A stretch of 64,000 bases of DNA from Oscillatoria sp. CS-180 (GCF_028330965.1 NZ_JAQMUB010000088.1:214634-278633); one strand, 5' to 3'. Positions 16,167-25,466 are shown, counted from the stretch's first letter. The notes: a model not told the origin generated them from the sequence alone. Translations and numbers: made by a program.

Positions 16167-16868
16167 TCATGCAGCGATGGGCAATTCACACCGAATGGCT
16201 TCTTCCACTTTGAAGCGATCGCAACGGTAATCTTCAGCCAAATCATCTATCGAGTCCCCAGCCCGATATCGCTCCGCCAAAATACTGGTCGGAATCCCTG
16301 TTCCCTCAACCACCAAACGACCAAATGAAATTCGTGGGTCAATCACCACAATGCGCGGATTATCTTCTTCATGGGTGCGAGTAAAGGGATACAGTTTAAT
16401 CGCCAAACCCGAATCATCCGGTTCAATCCGTTCCAAATGAGCATTCAGTGCGATTTTTAATTGGCTTTGCCCATCATCCGAAGCGTTAATCAGTTCTCCA
16501 TACCGCTCAATAAACAGGTCTACCCCATCAGTCCGAAACTCAGTATGGGCTAATGGGTGAGCTACAGGTAAGTTCTCTTCCATATAGTCGAGTGCCTTAC
16601 GCACCTTACCCAAATCAATGTTGTGATGCTGACGGATTGCCCGCAGCACATGCACCTCAACCATGTTGGTGAAAGAGAGCAGCTTCGGCCTCCGATTTGG
16701 AATGGGGATCAAAGGCGCGAAGAATCCCTCCCCCTCAGCCTTTGGATACTTGCGACCTACCGTCCAAGAGCGAATTGTTGCTGCAGGAATACGTAAATAC
16801 CGGGCAGCATCTCCAATTGAGTATGTTGGTATGCTCCTCGGGTCTAACTTGCCGTAGAGCTTGTTCAT
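16167..16868 (-). CDS. DUF433 protein with N-terminal MerR-like helix-turn-helix
   Basis: 233 residues from ATG 16868, with a good ribosome site AGGAGAG. The N-terminal part (YSIGDAARYLRIPAATIRSW, about 16-35) looks like a MerR/AlpA-type DNA-binding helix-turn-helix. The C-terminal part (RISFGRLVVEGTGIPTSILA... GDSIDDLAEDYRCD) is a DUF433 domain. DUF433 proteins are usually antitoxins of PIN-like (DUF5615) toxins, as in VapBC45-type pairs. No toxin gene lies downstream: only about 190 bp of non-coding DNA separate it from the MFS gene. It may be an orphan antitoxin or a transcription factor. Confidence 0.8.
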   Translation of the reverse strand: MNKLYGKLDPRSIPTYSIGDAARYLRIPAATIRSWTVGRKYPKAEGEGFFAPLIPIPNRRPKLLSFTNMVEVHVLRAIRQHHNIDLGKVRKALDYMEENLPVAHPLAHTEFRTDGVDLFIERYGELINASDDGQSQLKIALNAHLERIEPDDSGLAIKLYPFTRTHEEDNPRIVVIDPRISFGRLVVEGTGIPTSILAERYRAGDSIDDLAEDYRCDRFKVEEAIRCELPIAA

Positions 16869-17214
16869 GCAACCACTCTCCTGAATTAAATAATAGATAC
16901 TAGCCTGGTAACTTCGCCCTCAAACCTATCCTCGAAAACAAAGCATCTATTAAACTTGCAGACCACCTAGAATTTAGATTGGGAATTTTATGTTCCCACT
17001 TTTGTTGTCTTGTCTATATAAAGCTTTAAGTGAATCCGTTTTCATCAATCTCGGCACTGCCTGTATCGATGATGTCAATTTACAGTATGTGTGCTGTAAG
17101 CAGAGTCTCAGACTTTGTCGCAAATCAGAATCGCAGAACTAGAAGACAAGCTTTATGCAAGCCATATAAACTCTCTGAAATGAACGGCTTCAAAGAAGTT
17201 TTAGAAGTGTAATA
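16869..17214. other. Intergenic region between the DUF433 gene and tRNA-Gly
   Basis: About 345 bp. A 60-codon open frame at 17030-17212 exists, but its composition and lack of a ribosome site do not support a gene. On the minus strand a short fragment reading IDIIDTGSAEIDENGFT ends near 17030 and could be a decayed gene remnant; this is weak. Nothing else is recognised. Confidence 0.3.
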
Positions 17215-17285
17215 AGCGGGTGGGGGGAATCGAACCCCCATCATTAGCTTGGAAGGCTAGGGTTTTACCACTAAACTACACCCGC
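17215..17285 (-). tRNA. tRNA-Gly(UCC)
   Basis: The minus strand reads a complete cloverleaf: acceptor arm GCGGGTG/CACCCGC, D-arm GTTTAGTGGTAAAAC, anticodon loop CTTCCAA with anticodon TCC (decodes GGA), and T-arm GGGGG-TTCGATT-CCCCC. The discriminator base is U, as usual for bacterial tRNA-Gly, and the CCA end is not encoded. The lower anticodon stem has one C-A mismatch. Confidence 0.93.
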
Positions 17286-17414
17286 ATGGTGGACTATCAG
17301 ATTAACACATGCCGCGATCGCCAACAGCCTGCTTCAAGAAACGGAATACCCTATGAGACCATGAAACAAGCCCGGACCAATGTTTGCAACACACTCCTCA
17401 CTCTTCGCTAGCTT

Positions 17415-18230
17415 ATGTGTCGTCTTTTAGGGTATTTAGGCCCACCGATTCAATTGGATTCGCTCCTGCTAGAACCGCCTCATTCTTTGATGGTGCAGTC
17501 CTATGCGCCGAAGGAACTGGAGGTTGCCAAACTGAATGCCGATGGTTTCGGCCTGGGCTGGTATCGCGCCACAGGCACAACCGAACCCTTTACCTATCGC
17601 AACATACTGCCGATTTGGAATGATCCGAATCTGGAACCGTTATGTCGCTACGTCACAACCGGTTGTGCGGTGGCTTACGTACGGAGCGCCACGCCGGGTC
17701 AGGGAGTGGATATCAGCAATTGCCAGCCGTTTCAATCCAATCCACTACTTTTCACGCACAATGGCTACATTCAGCGCTTTCGCAAGACGCTCTATCAACC
17801 TATGCGGCAAATGATGAGCGATCGCATTTATGCCGCCATCAATGGCAGCACCGATTCAGAACATATTTGGGGAGTGTTATTGACCGCTTTGGCCACTCAG
17901 CCAACGCTTTCCCTGAGAGAAGCGTTACAAATCGCAATAGAGAAATTAGCAAGGCTGGCAGCTGATTACGACGTTTCCGTAGCGGCTAACGTCTTAGTTA
18001 GCGATGGAGAACAATTGGTTGGCTCACGATTTGCGTCTCATAATCGTGCTCCTTCTTTATACTGGCTAAGAGACGATCCCCATTTCCCAGATGCCGTATT
18101 AGTGGCATCCGAACCCTTTTTCGATGGAAACTGGGCGTCCTTCGACGAATTTTCGCTGTTTACTATCACTTCAGATTGTGACATCCAGTTCCATCCCCTT
18201 GATCGCTTCAGCGGACTTAACGCCCACTGA
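17415..18230 (+). CDS. egtC: Ergothioneine biosynthesis amidohydrolase EgtC
   Basis: EgtC removes the gamma-glutamyl group from the sulfoxide intermediate of ergothioneine synthesis. 271 residues, a class II glutamine-amidotransferase fold starting MCRLLGYLG, so Cys2 becomes the N-terminal nucleophile. Further motifs are LNADGFGLGWYR, AYVRSATPG and FTHNGYIQRF. It is the first gene of egtC-egtB-egtD. Its presence implies that the partner EgtB uses gamma-glutamylcysteine, as in the mycobacterial route (inference). Confidence 0.92.
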   Translation: MCRLLGYLGPPIQLDSLLLEPPHSLMVQSYAPKELEVAKLNADGFGLGWYRATGTTEPFTYRNILPIWNDPNLEPLCRYVTTGCAVAYVRSATPGQGVDISNCQPFQSNPLLFTHNGYIQRFRKTLYQPMRQMMSDRIYAAINGSTDSEHIWGVLLTALATQPTLSLREALQIAIEKLARLAADYDVSVAANVLVSDGEQLVGSRFASHNRAPSLYWLRDDPHFPDAVLVASEPFFDGNWASFDEFSLFTITSDCDIQFHPLDRFSGLNAH

Positions 18231-19464
18231 ACTACGACAAATTTTGAGGGCAAACTTGACTGCCTGCCGCCAAAGCACCTTAGGTTTAATTAACGTCCTA
18301 ACTGACGCTGAATTTTCTCAGCAGGCGCATCCTGACTTCAGTCCTGTTGGTTGGCACTTAGGACATATTGCATTCACAGAATCTTTATGGCTGCTGGAGT
18401 ATCTAAAGCGAGACAAGTGTGCCTATCCGCAGTATCAGAGACTGTTTGCCGCAGATGGATTACCAAAGACTGAACGCCAAGTTTTACCTAGTCTGGCAGA
18501 AATCTTGACGTTCATGGAGACGATTCGCGATCGCACTCTTACCTATTTAGAAACAGCTCCACTCCATCAACAGCTACGTCTTTGGCAGTGGATATTGCAG
18601 CATGAAAGTCAACATGCGGAAATCGCGACCTACATCCTTGCTCTGCATCGCCAAGAGCAGCCAATCTCTACAGCTCCCTGCACTGCTGAGGAAATTGCCA
18701 TTCCCCTATCCGCCTCAAAAGATAATATGGTTTTTGTCGCTAGCGGGGAGTTTCCGCTGGGGCATGAATCTGTTGAGGCTTTAGATAATGAACAGCCTCA
18801 ACGTGCTGTACAACTCACCGACTACTGGATTGACCGCACGCCCGTAACTGTGGCTGAATACAGTGAATTTGTTGCGGCAGGAGGCTATCAAAATAGCCAA
18901 TGGTGGCATCCTCAAGGATGGCATTGGGTAGCAGCCAACGAAATCATGCAGCCCCTCTACTGGCGTCCTGAAGCAGAATGGGCTAACACTCCAGTCTGCG
19001 GTGTGAGCTGGTATGAGGCGGATGCTTATGCTTGTTTTGTGGGCAAGCGTCTGCCGACAGAAGCTGAGTGGGAGCGGGCTGCTCAGTGGCAACCTGCTAC
19101 CGGTACTGTACAACCGATGCCTTGGGGAGATGCACCTGCTACAGTTCATCGAGGTAATTTCGATGGGGAGCGGGGAGGCGTGACCCCGGTCGGAGAATTT
19201 CCAGCAGGACGTAGCGCGGTGGGGTGCGACGACATGCTGGGCAACGTTTGGGAATGGACGAGCAGTTGGTTTGATGGCTATCCGGGCTTTACACCTTATC
19301 CCTACGCAGACTATTCACAAGCCTATTTTGACAAGCGTCATCGGGTCTTGAGGGGAGGCAGCTGGGCAACACGTCGCTGGGTATTGCGTCCTACCTTTCG
19401 AAATTGGTACCAACCAGAGGTGCGGCAACTCTTTGCTGGGTTTAGATGTGTGCTGTCTGCATAG
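18178..19464 (+). CDS. egtB: Ergothioneine synthase EgtB (sulfoxide synthase)
   Basis: EgtB is a non-haem iron enzyme that joins hercynine to a thiol donor with O2. The N-terminal DinB-like domain carries the iron ligands: GWHLGH near residues 58-63 and HESQHAE near 142-148 (HxxxH). The C-terminal FGE-sulfatase domain has DRTPVTVAEYSEFV, LPTEAEWERAA, GNVWEWTSSW and RVLRGGSWATR. No ATG fits the N-terminus after the egtC stop; GTG 18178 is chosen (428 residues), and an upstream in-frame ATG at 18124 is also possible, so the gene overlaps egtC by about 50 bp in another frame. It is followed by egtD 66 bp later. Confidence 0.9.
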   Translation: MTSSSIPLIASADLTPTELRQILRANLTACRQSTLGLINVLTDAEFSQQAHPDFSPVGWHLGHIAFTESLWLLEYLKRDKCAYPQYQRLFAADGLPKTERQVLPSLAEILTFMETIRDRTLTYLETAPLHQQLRLWQWILQHESQHAEIATYILALHRQEQPISTAPCTAEEIAIPLSASKDNMVFVASGEFPLGHESVEALDNEQPQRAVQLTDYWIDRTPVTVAEYSEFVAAGGYQNSQWWHPQGWHWVAANEIMQPLYWRPEAEWANTPVCGVSWYEADAYACFVGKRLPTEAEWERAAQWQPATGTVQPMPWGDAPATVHRGNFDGERGGVTPVGEFPAGRSAVGCDDMLGNVWEWTSSWFDGYPGFTPYPYADYSQAYFDKRHRVLRGGSWATRRWVLRPTFRNWYQPEVRQLFAGFRCVLSA

Positions 19465-19530
19465 TTGTTTTGTATAACAAGTGTCAAAATACTCGGGGGT
19501 TCGTCGCCCCTAGATGAATTACGTGACACT

Positions 19531-20586
19531 ATGCCAGCTTCTTCTCATCCAACGTCTTTCTCCAGTGAAAAGCCGTCTAGGTTGCATAAGCCACCTGTCC
19601 TGTCTCGCGATCGCCTCATTATCGAACACCGTCTGACTGCTGAGAGCCATGACGCTGCTGTAGTGGGTCGAGACGTGATTGCAGGACTCTCGCAAACCCC
19701 CAAGTCACTACCGCCCAAATATTTCTACGACGATCAGGGATCCCAGCTCTTTGAAGCCATCACGGAATTGCCTGAATACTACTTAACACGCACTGAACGA
19801 CGCATTTTGGAAACGTTTGCTGGGGCGATCGCCGATCAGGTCGGGGCCTGCGACTTAGTCGAGTTGGGCAGCGGTAGCTCTAGCAAAACTCGGATCCTGT
19901 TTGACGCCTATCAGCGAAGCACTACCCCGCTCCGATATATTCCTGTTGATGTCAGCAGTGGCATCTTGAAAGAAAGCACCCATGCCTTGCTAAATGAATA
20001 TCCCAAGTTGACCATTCACGGTTTGATCAGTACCTACGAAGCGGCTCTAGCCGAATTGCCACCGGCAAAGCTACCTCGTCGCATGATTGCTTTTATTGGC
20101 AGTACTCTAGGCAACTTATCCCCCTTTCAAGCCCAGCAATTTTTTCAAAGTGTTAGTCAGGCTTCAGAAAGCAACGATTATTTTCTGTTGGGAGTTGACT
20201 TGCACAAAGACAGTGACGTACTCAACGCTGCTTACAATGACTCAGCAGGCGTGACTGCGGCATTCAACCTCAATATGTTGAGTCACTTAAACTGGCGTTT
20301 TCAAGGCAATTTTGATCTGTCGCAGTTTCGGCATGTTGCCCGGTATAACGAGCGCGATCGCCAGATCGAAATGTATATCGAAAGCCTACGATCGCAAACT
20401 GTGACCCTCAAGTCTCTCGATCTAGATGCCTCTTTCCGCGCAGGAGAGCGACTATTGAGCGAAATTTCTCGCAAATTCAATCTAGATGAGTTGTCTCAAG
20501 AATTGTTTAACCACGGGTTGACAGTGGTCGACACGTTTACTGACGAACAACAATGGTTCGCACTTATCCTCTGCAAAAAGCTCTAA
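19531..20586 (+). CDS. egtD: L-histidine N-alpha-methyltransferase EgtD
   Basis: EgtD uses three S-adenosylmethionine molecules to make hercynine, the first step of ergothioneine synthesis. From ATG 19531 it has 351 residues with SLPPKYFYDDQGSQLFEAIT near the N-terminus, the SAM-binding VELGSGSSSKT near 110-120, and FIGSTLGNLSPFQAQQF, all typical of the family. The frame is open upstream, but the start at MPASSHPTSF fits homologous N-termini. It is the last gene of the cluster; a large hairpin follows at 20591-20657. Confidence 0.92.
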   Translation: MPASSHPTSFSSEKPSRLHKPPVLSRDRLIIEHRLTAESHDAAVVGRDVIAGLSQTPKSLPPKYFYDDQGSQLFEAITELPEYYLTRTERRILETFAGAIADQVGACDLVELGSGSSSKTRILFDAYQRSTTPLRYIPVDVSSGILKESTHALLNEYPKLTIHGLISTYEAALAELPPAKLPRRMIAFIGSTLGNLSPFQAQQFFQSVSQASESNDYFLLGVDLHKDSDVLNAAYNDSAGVTAAFNLNMLSHLNWRFQGNFDLSQFRHVARYNERDRQIEMYIESLRSQTVTLKSLDLDASFRAGERLLSEISRKFNLDELSQELFNHGLTVVDTFTDEQQWFALILCKKL

Positions 20587-20590
20587 GGGA

Positions 20591-20657
20591 AAGAATCCCG
20601 GTTTCTGCGGAGAACGACCTACGTCGGTCATATTGCGAGTGAGAAACCGGGATTCTT
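20591..20657. terminator. Hairpin with GAATCCCGGTTTCT arms between egtD and the cyclophilin gene
   Basis: AAGAATCCCGGTTTCT (20591-20606) pairs perfectly with AGAAACCGGGATTCTT (20642-20657); the loop holds a smaller inverted repeat (GACC...GGTC). It sits between convergent genes and probably acts as a two-way terminator or RNA end. Similar GAAACCGGG(T/A)TTC hairpins recur in cyanobacterial genomes, from memory, so it may belong to a dispersed repeat family. Confidence 0.75.
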
Positions 20658-20670
20658 GGAAGCGGAGAGC

Positions 20671-21090
20671 CTACTGCTCAATCTTGACAGAGTTGATTTT
20701 GTCGCCTTGCTTGATGGAATTGACTACATCCATGTCTTCAGTCTTGCCAAAAACAGTGTGGACTCCATCTAGGTGAGGTTGAGGCTCATGGCAGATGAAA
20801 AACTGGCTACCACCCGTATCTGGACCTCGATGGGCCATTGAAAGGCTACCTGCAACATGCTTATTGTCGTTAATTTCGCACTTGATAGTGTAACCTGGGC
20901 CCCCGGTCCCCGTGCCCTTGGGGCATCCTCCCTGAATCATAAAATTAGGAATGACGCGGTGAAACTTTAAGCCGTCGTAAAAGCCAGCTTGAGACAAGTC
21001 CACAAAATTTTTGACCGTATTGGGAGCATCCGCATCAAACAGCTCCAGGTTGATGGTGCCCTTGTCGGTTTCCATAATTGCTCGGGTCAT
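20671..21090 (-). CDS. Peptidyl-prolyl cis-trans isomerase, cyclophilin type
   Basis: 139 residues, a compact cytosolic cyclophilin (no signal peptide). Motifs: [21 protein letters not shown] at about 43-63 with catalytic Arg, [15 protein letters not shown] and [12 protein letters not shown]. It catalyses proline isomerisation in protein folding. It is convergent with egtD across the hairpin at 20591-20657. Confidence 0.95.
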   Translation of the reverse strand: MTRAIMETDKGTINLELFDADAPNTVKNFVDLSQAGFYDGLKFHRVIPNFMIQGGCPKGTGTGGPGYTIKCEINDNKHVAGSLSMAHRGPDTGGSQFFICHEPQPHLDGVHTVFGKTEDMDVVNSIKQGDKINSVKIEQ

Positions 21091-21343
21091 ATTCTCTCCT
21101 AAATGGATAAATTGGGCTTAGCCCTCGCAGAGTCTACGCTGCGGAACGCTGCTTAGCAATCCCTACGAATCAATTTTCGGCAAGAGCGCTACCAACCTCA
21201 AACCGTCACCCAGTTTTCTTAAGCTTTACGGGCGATCGCGGTAATCCGCTCGCCTTTCTCAATGGCCTGCGGTCTATCAGCTGACCTGAACGTCAAACAC
21301 GCCTTCACAGAGTGAGGCTTCTAGAGCCAATATCCGACAGCCT

Positions 21344-22165
21344 TTACAGGAAAGAGGAGAGTGATCGCCGTTGTCGGACGTCTGCCGTATTAACCAAACT
21401 GTCCTCAGGCCAATCCAGACGATGGTGCGCATCCTCTGAGACGACGGCAACCGGTGTAGGAGGCGTCGTATTGTTGTTTGCCCGTGATGAAACGGTAGAG
21501 CTTGGTGTCTTCTGAGGAGGAACTTCGCGCTCCTGCTGAGGCACCATCAATGGCTGCGTTGGATCGTAAGGCGGGAGAGGCTTGGGAGAGGAAGAGGAAG
21601 CAGTCGTTTGTGATCGCCGAGAAGGAGTCGCTGAAGGTTGATTAGGTGATATCAAAACCCTCTTCTTAGCTGGCTTTTGAGCAGATTTCTTCGCCTTGTA
21701 GCGAGACCGAGAAGCGGACGACTTCACTTGAGCCGACACGAGCCAACAGCCCACGGCACAGGTTCCCACCAAAGCGACCAGAGTCCATCCAGAGAATCCG
21801 GTTTCGGCAGGAGGTGGAGTGGCGGTAGCATTCTCTGGCTCGGTTGGAGCCTCCTCAGAGGGCGGATCAGCCTCTTCGGACTCGCTAGGTTGAGAATTCT
21901 CACCTTCGTTTAGCCGTTCATGGGGATAGACATTGAGATCAGCCGTAGAGACATCCGCCTCTTTCGCGTCATTGACGGTGTGTAGGAGCTGACCGTAAGC
22001 AAAGAGAGCGATCGCCAACAGGACGACCCAAATACCCGCAAGGACAGCCAGTGGCCGATAGGCCGCCAACTTCACCCACAACTGTTGGCGTCGAAAGAGT
22101 GCAGAGGATACGTCGGTGGGTTGACCTGAAGACAACGGCGATTTTCGTGGAAAGCGACCTGACAT
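21344..22165 (-). CDS. Hypothetical membrane protein with acidic and Pro/Ser-rich linkers
   Basis: 273 residues from ATG 22165 (a TTG 18 bp upstream is possible). A membrane helix (PLAVLAGIWVVLLAIALFAY, about 37-56) is followed by an acidic stretch rich in Glu and Pro, a second helix (WTLVALVGTCAVGCWLV), a very basic segment (SRYKAKKSAQKPAKKR) and a Pro/Ser/Thr-rich tail. The pattern suggests a two-pass protein with its long acidic loop on one side and a disordered basic tail in the cytosol. No family recognised. Confidence 0.7.
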   Translation of the reverse strand: MSGRFPRKSPLSSGQPTDVSSALFRRQQLWVKLAAYRPLAVLAGIWVVLLAIALFAYGQLLHTVNDAKEADVSTADLNVYPHERLNEGENSQPSESEEADPPSEEAPTEPENATATPPPAETGFSGWTLVALVGTCAVGCWLVSAQVKSSASRSRYKAKKSAQKPAKKRVLISPNQPSATPSRRSQTTASSSSPKPLPPYDPTQPLMVPQQEREVPPQKTPSSTVSSRANNNTTPPTPVAVVSEDAHHRLDWPEDSLVNTADVRQRRSLSSFL

Positions 22166-22322
22166 TACTAATAAGGCACGCAATTCATTTACGAGCCATT
22201 TTAGGAGGTCAGTCCCTCATTTGCCACTGAGAATCGAGAATTGGGTAAGAAAAGCCATGCAATAGCCAATGCAGGTTCGACTTTTTGACCTCACATTATT
22301 CAAATTCCGGCATTGTCAAGCT

Positions 22323-23348
22323 CTAGTAGCGAATGCGGGGATCAACGTAGGCGTTGAGAATGTCGATCGCAATGCTGATAACGGCAACAATCATGGCAAA
22401 GAAGACCATCAGTCCTTGTACGACTGGATAGTCTCGTTGGGAGATGGCCTCATACAGACGGTTGGCAAGACCCGGCCAGGAAAAGGTAACTTCTGTCAGA
22501 ACAGCTCCCCCTAAAAGGGACGCAAAGGTTAGACCCAAGACGGTAACAACAGGAATCAGAGCATTTTTGAGAGCATGGGCCAGAACAATCCGAACTTCGG
22601 GAATACCTCTCGCTCTAGCCGCTTCGACATAGTCAGCCCGCAGGGTTTGCTTCAAGTTAACGCGCACGATCCGTTCAAACACGCCGCTGATGAGGATGCC
22701 CAAGGTTAAGCTTGGCAATGCTAAATAGTGAACCGTTGTGAAAAAGAGACCGGGTTGCCCTGTTAGTAGGCTGTCGAGGAGGTAGAGTCCAGTTGGACCT
22801 TGGGGAGGCGTTGCACCCAGGGGAAACCGAGTACCGATGGGAAACCAGCGCAGCTGTACCGCAAAGAAGAGCTGGAGAAGCATCCCAAACCAATACATCG
22901 GGACTGCATAGGTGACGATCCCAAACAATCGCCCTCCAGCATCTAGGGGGGAATTGGGTTTAGACGCCGCGATCGCGCCAACCGTCAGCCCTACGCCAGC
23001 AGCTACCAGCATTCCACATAGCGTGAGTTCAACCGTCGCGGGAAAATGATCGCCAATAATTTCCCAGACCGTTTGGCCCTGGCTAGCGACCGAAGTGCCT
23101 AAATCAAAAGAGAGTAAATTCCTCAAATATCGCAGGTATTGAATCATCAGGGGGGCATCGAGTCCTAACTGTGCCCGTAAGGTGTCTTTGGCCGATTCAG
23201 GAGCGCGGGGACCTAGCAGAGCATCGACAGGATCACCAGGAGTAGCCCTCAACAGCAGGAAGACTACCGTGGTGATGGTCCAAATCATCAGCGGCGCTAA
23301 CAACAACCGGGTCAGAATGTAATACCGCAGTGCATTAGAACGGGCCAT
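22323..23348 (-). CDS. ABC transporter permease, dipeptide/oligopeptide type (DppB/OppB-like)
   Basis: 341 residues starting MARSNALRYYILTRLLLAPL, six membrane helices, and the cytoplasmic EAA loop EAARARGIPEVRIVLAHALKNALIP near residues 235-259. The N-terminal signature LLRATPGDPVDALLGP is typical of peptide and nickel transporters of this family. No binding protein, second permease or ATPase gene lies next to it, so the rest of the transporter must be encoded elsewhere. Confidence 0.9.
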   Translation of the reverse strand: MARSNALRYYILTRLLLAPLMIWTITTVVFLLLRATPGDPVDALLGPRAPESAKDTLRAQLGLDAPLMIQYLRYLRNLLSFDLGTSVASQGQTVWEIIGDHFPATVELTLCGMLVAAGVGLTVGAIAASKPNSPLDAGGRLFGIVTYAVPMYWFGMLLQLFFAVQLRWFPIGTRFPLGATPPQGPTGLYLLDSLLTGQPGLFFTTVHYLALPSLTLGILISGVFERIVRVNLKQTLRADYVEAARARGIPEVRIVLAHALKNALIPVVTVLGLTFASLLGGAVLTEVTFSWPGLANRLYEAISQRDYPVVQGLMVFFAMIVAVISIAIDILNAYVDPRIRY

Positions 23349-23663
23349 AGGAACCAGAAAGACAATAGGCAAGTATGACAAACACCATACAGCGAAACAG
23401 GCAATTCCTTTGGGCAAGTGACTGGGTTGCCCAGTAGGGTGAGGCACTGCTCATCTCGTATTCACTGAGGAGTTCCATAACTCGTTTGCAGAAACCCAAA
23501 ACAAGAGACAAAACAGTCTGCGTCAGTCTCTAGAGAGGGGCAGGCAATGAGTGGACGTCTGAAAGCTGGCGAGCAGGAAAACGCGAGGTTGTGACCTCTG
23601 CCGTGGTGTCTTCATAGTTGTTCTGTATATTGGGAGGTGACCTATGCGGCGACATTCTGCTTT

Positions 23664-24014
23664 ATGGCTGATGACAATCAACGGTATTTGATCATGGTTT
23701 GTCAGCATCGTTCTTGTTCCCGTAATGGGGCTGAGCAAGTCTTGAGTGAGTTTCAGAAGCATCAGTCTGACACCGTGATGGTCAGTCAGTGTGAATGCCA
23801 GGGTCAGTGTGGGTCTGGACCAACCGTGCGGATTATGCCTGAGAATGTTTGGTACTGCCAGGTTCGGCCTGAAGATGTGGAGACTATTGTGAATGAACAC
23901 CTGGCTTCAGACGGTGCTCCCATTCAACGAATGCTGAACCCGAGAATGCATCAGGCTGAGTCGGCCTATGCCCATCTAGCGTCTCAATATCAAGCTTTTC
24001 TTCAGAAAGAGTGA
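23664..24014 (+). CDS. Thioredoxin-like [2Fe-2S] ferredoxin domain protein
   Basis: 116 residues from ATG 23664 (MADDNQRYLIMVCQHRSCSR). The Cys pattern C-x4-C ... CECQGQCGSGP matches thioredoxin-like [2Fe-2S] proteins related to the NuoE family, where four Cys hold the cluster. The C-terminal part contains a predicted helix (YAHLASQYQAFLQ). Redox partner unknown. It stands alone between the ABC permease (divergent) and a DNA methyltransferase. Confidence 0.85.
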   Translation: MADDNQRYLIMVCQHRSCSRNGAEQVLSEFQKHQSDTVMVSQCECQGQCGSGPTVRIMPENVWYCQVRPEDVETIVNEHLASDGAPIQRMLNPRMHQAESAYAHLASQYQAFLQKE

Positions 24015-24124
24015 TAGCAGGGGATTAGCTTTACGGCTCTGTCCCAGGGGTGCAGGATTAGGGCGAAGCCGATATAGTGGGGAAACTTTTTTAGATCATT
24101 CGCACTAGCGATCGCTCCCCTTCC

Positions 24125-25423
24125 ATGACCTCCTCTGTAACGCGGACAAATCCTGAAGACCTGAGCAACAACAAACTACAGCCAAGCGATCGCGCTTTTC
24201 ACGACTGGTATCGCTTTGTTCTGTCTTATCCGCCTCACTTGGTTCGACACTACATCAACAAGTTTGACCTTGATGCCAATGCAACTCTCCTCGATCCGTT
24301 TTGTGGGACTGGAACCACCATCGTTGAAGCGAAGAAAAACGGCATCACCTCAGTGGGGATCGAAGCAGTACCCATGTCTCATTTTGCCTGTAGTACCAAA
24401 GTGCAATGGCAAGTGGATTTAGGTGAACTTCACCATTGGCAGCAGGTGGTTAGGCAACAGGCCCATGAGCGAGTTCAAAGCCTGCCTCATCTCAGTTTGA
24501 AGCCGGAACAAACGGCCATTCTGCTGAAAAATTCCATTAGTCCAGTTCCGTTGCATAAGTGTTTGGCCTTACAGGAAGCGATCGCAACCAGCGTTCCTCA
24601 ACCGGTTAAAGGCGTTCTATCGCTGGCGTTGGCCTATGTCGCTGTCTACGATGCCAGCAATCTCAAGTTTGGCCCAGAAGTTGGCTTGCGTCGCCAAAAG
24701 CGGGCAGATGCCCCCGTCCTGGAACAGTGGTACGCCAAAGTCGATCAGATGGCGGCAGATTTGGAGCGTCACCAAGCACTCGCTCAGATATCGTCCGAAT
24801 GTCGTCATGGAGATGCGCGCGTGGTGCGATCGCTGTTGCCACCCAACTCGATTGACGCTGTAATCACCTCACCCCCTTATCCCAACGAGAAAGATTACAC
24901 GCGCACAACTCGTTTAGAGTCAGTCCTGTTGGGCTTTTTGAACAATAAGCAGGACCTGCGATCGTTTAAGCAAACGCTGATCCGCTCCAACACACGCAAT
25001 GTGTACAAGGTAGATGACGACGATCAGTTCTTGGCGACTCAAAGCCGGGCTACAGCCTTGGCACAGGAGATTGAAGAGCGTCGTCTCTTGCTTCAGAAAA
25101 CGTCAGGGTTTGAGCGGCTATATCACCGTGTCGTCTCACTGTACTTCGGCGGCATGAAGCATCATCTTCAAGAACTACAACCTGTCCTCAAACCAGGTGC
25201 TCAACTAGCCTATGTCGTGGGTGACCAAGCGTCTTTTTTTCAAATCATGGTTCGCACTGGAGAGCTGCTAGAGGAGATTGCTGCGGAAGTGGGCTATGTC
25301 GTGAAGGGGCGCGACTTGTTCCGTACCCGACTGGCAACTGCAACGGGTGCTCAGCTAAAGGAAGAGGTGGTCCTTTTGGCGTGGCCTGGTCCTGCACAAA
25401 AGCGGCAGTACTTTACGGGTTGA
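24125..25423 (+). CDS. DNA methyltransferase (N4-cytosine or N6-adenine type), apparently orphan
   Basis: 432 residues with the SAM-binding motif I LLDPFCGTGTT at about 55-65 and catalytic motif IV ITSPPYPNEKDYTR at about 248-261, so motif I precedes motif IV. TSPPY is found in amino-methyltransferases of both N4C and N6A kinds, and the target base cannot be fixed by eye. No restriction endonuclease of a classical kind lies adjacent; the next gene is a Uma2-type protein. Cyanobacteria have several solitary methyltransferases of this kind, one of which methylates GGCC in Synechocystis; equivalence is not shown here. Confidence 0.85.
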   Translation: MTSSVTRTNPEDLSNNKLQPSDRAFHDWYRFVLSYPPHLVRHYINKFDLDANATLLDPFCGTGTTIVEAKKNGITSVGIEAVPMSHFACSTKVQWQVDLGELHHWQQVVRQQAHERVQSLPHLSLKPEQTAILLKNSISPVPLHKCLALQEAIATSVPQPVKGVLSLALAYVAVYDASNLKFGPEVGLRRQKRADAPVLEQWYAKVDQMAADLERHQALAQISSECRHGDARVVRSLLPPNSIDAVITSPPYPNEKDYTRTTRLESVLLGFLNNKQDLRSFKQTLIRSNTRNVYKVDDDDQFLATQSRATALAQEIEERRLLLQKTSGFERLYHRVVSLYFGGMKHHLQELQPVLKPGAQLAYVVGDQASFFQIMVRTGELLEEIAAEVGYVVKGRDLFRTRLATATGAQLKEEVVLLAWPGPAQKRQYFTG

Positions 25424-25466
25424 CCCATTAGCTTAAGAGCAACACTGCCCCGCAAGTAGCTCCGCT

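Noticed and set aside
17030..17212. 60-codon frame before tRNA-Gly.
   Set aside because: No ribosome site, unusual composition and no family resemblance.
21121..21200. Possible extra copy of the interspersed element near 21121.
   Set aside because: It shares only short CGCTGC/GCTTAGC words; the conserved AGCCATCT and GCCGTCTTGTCC blocks are absent.
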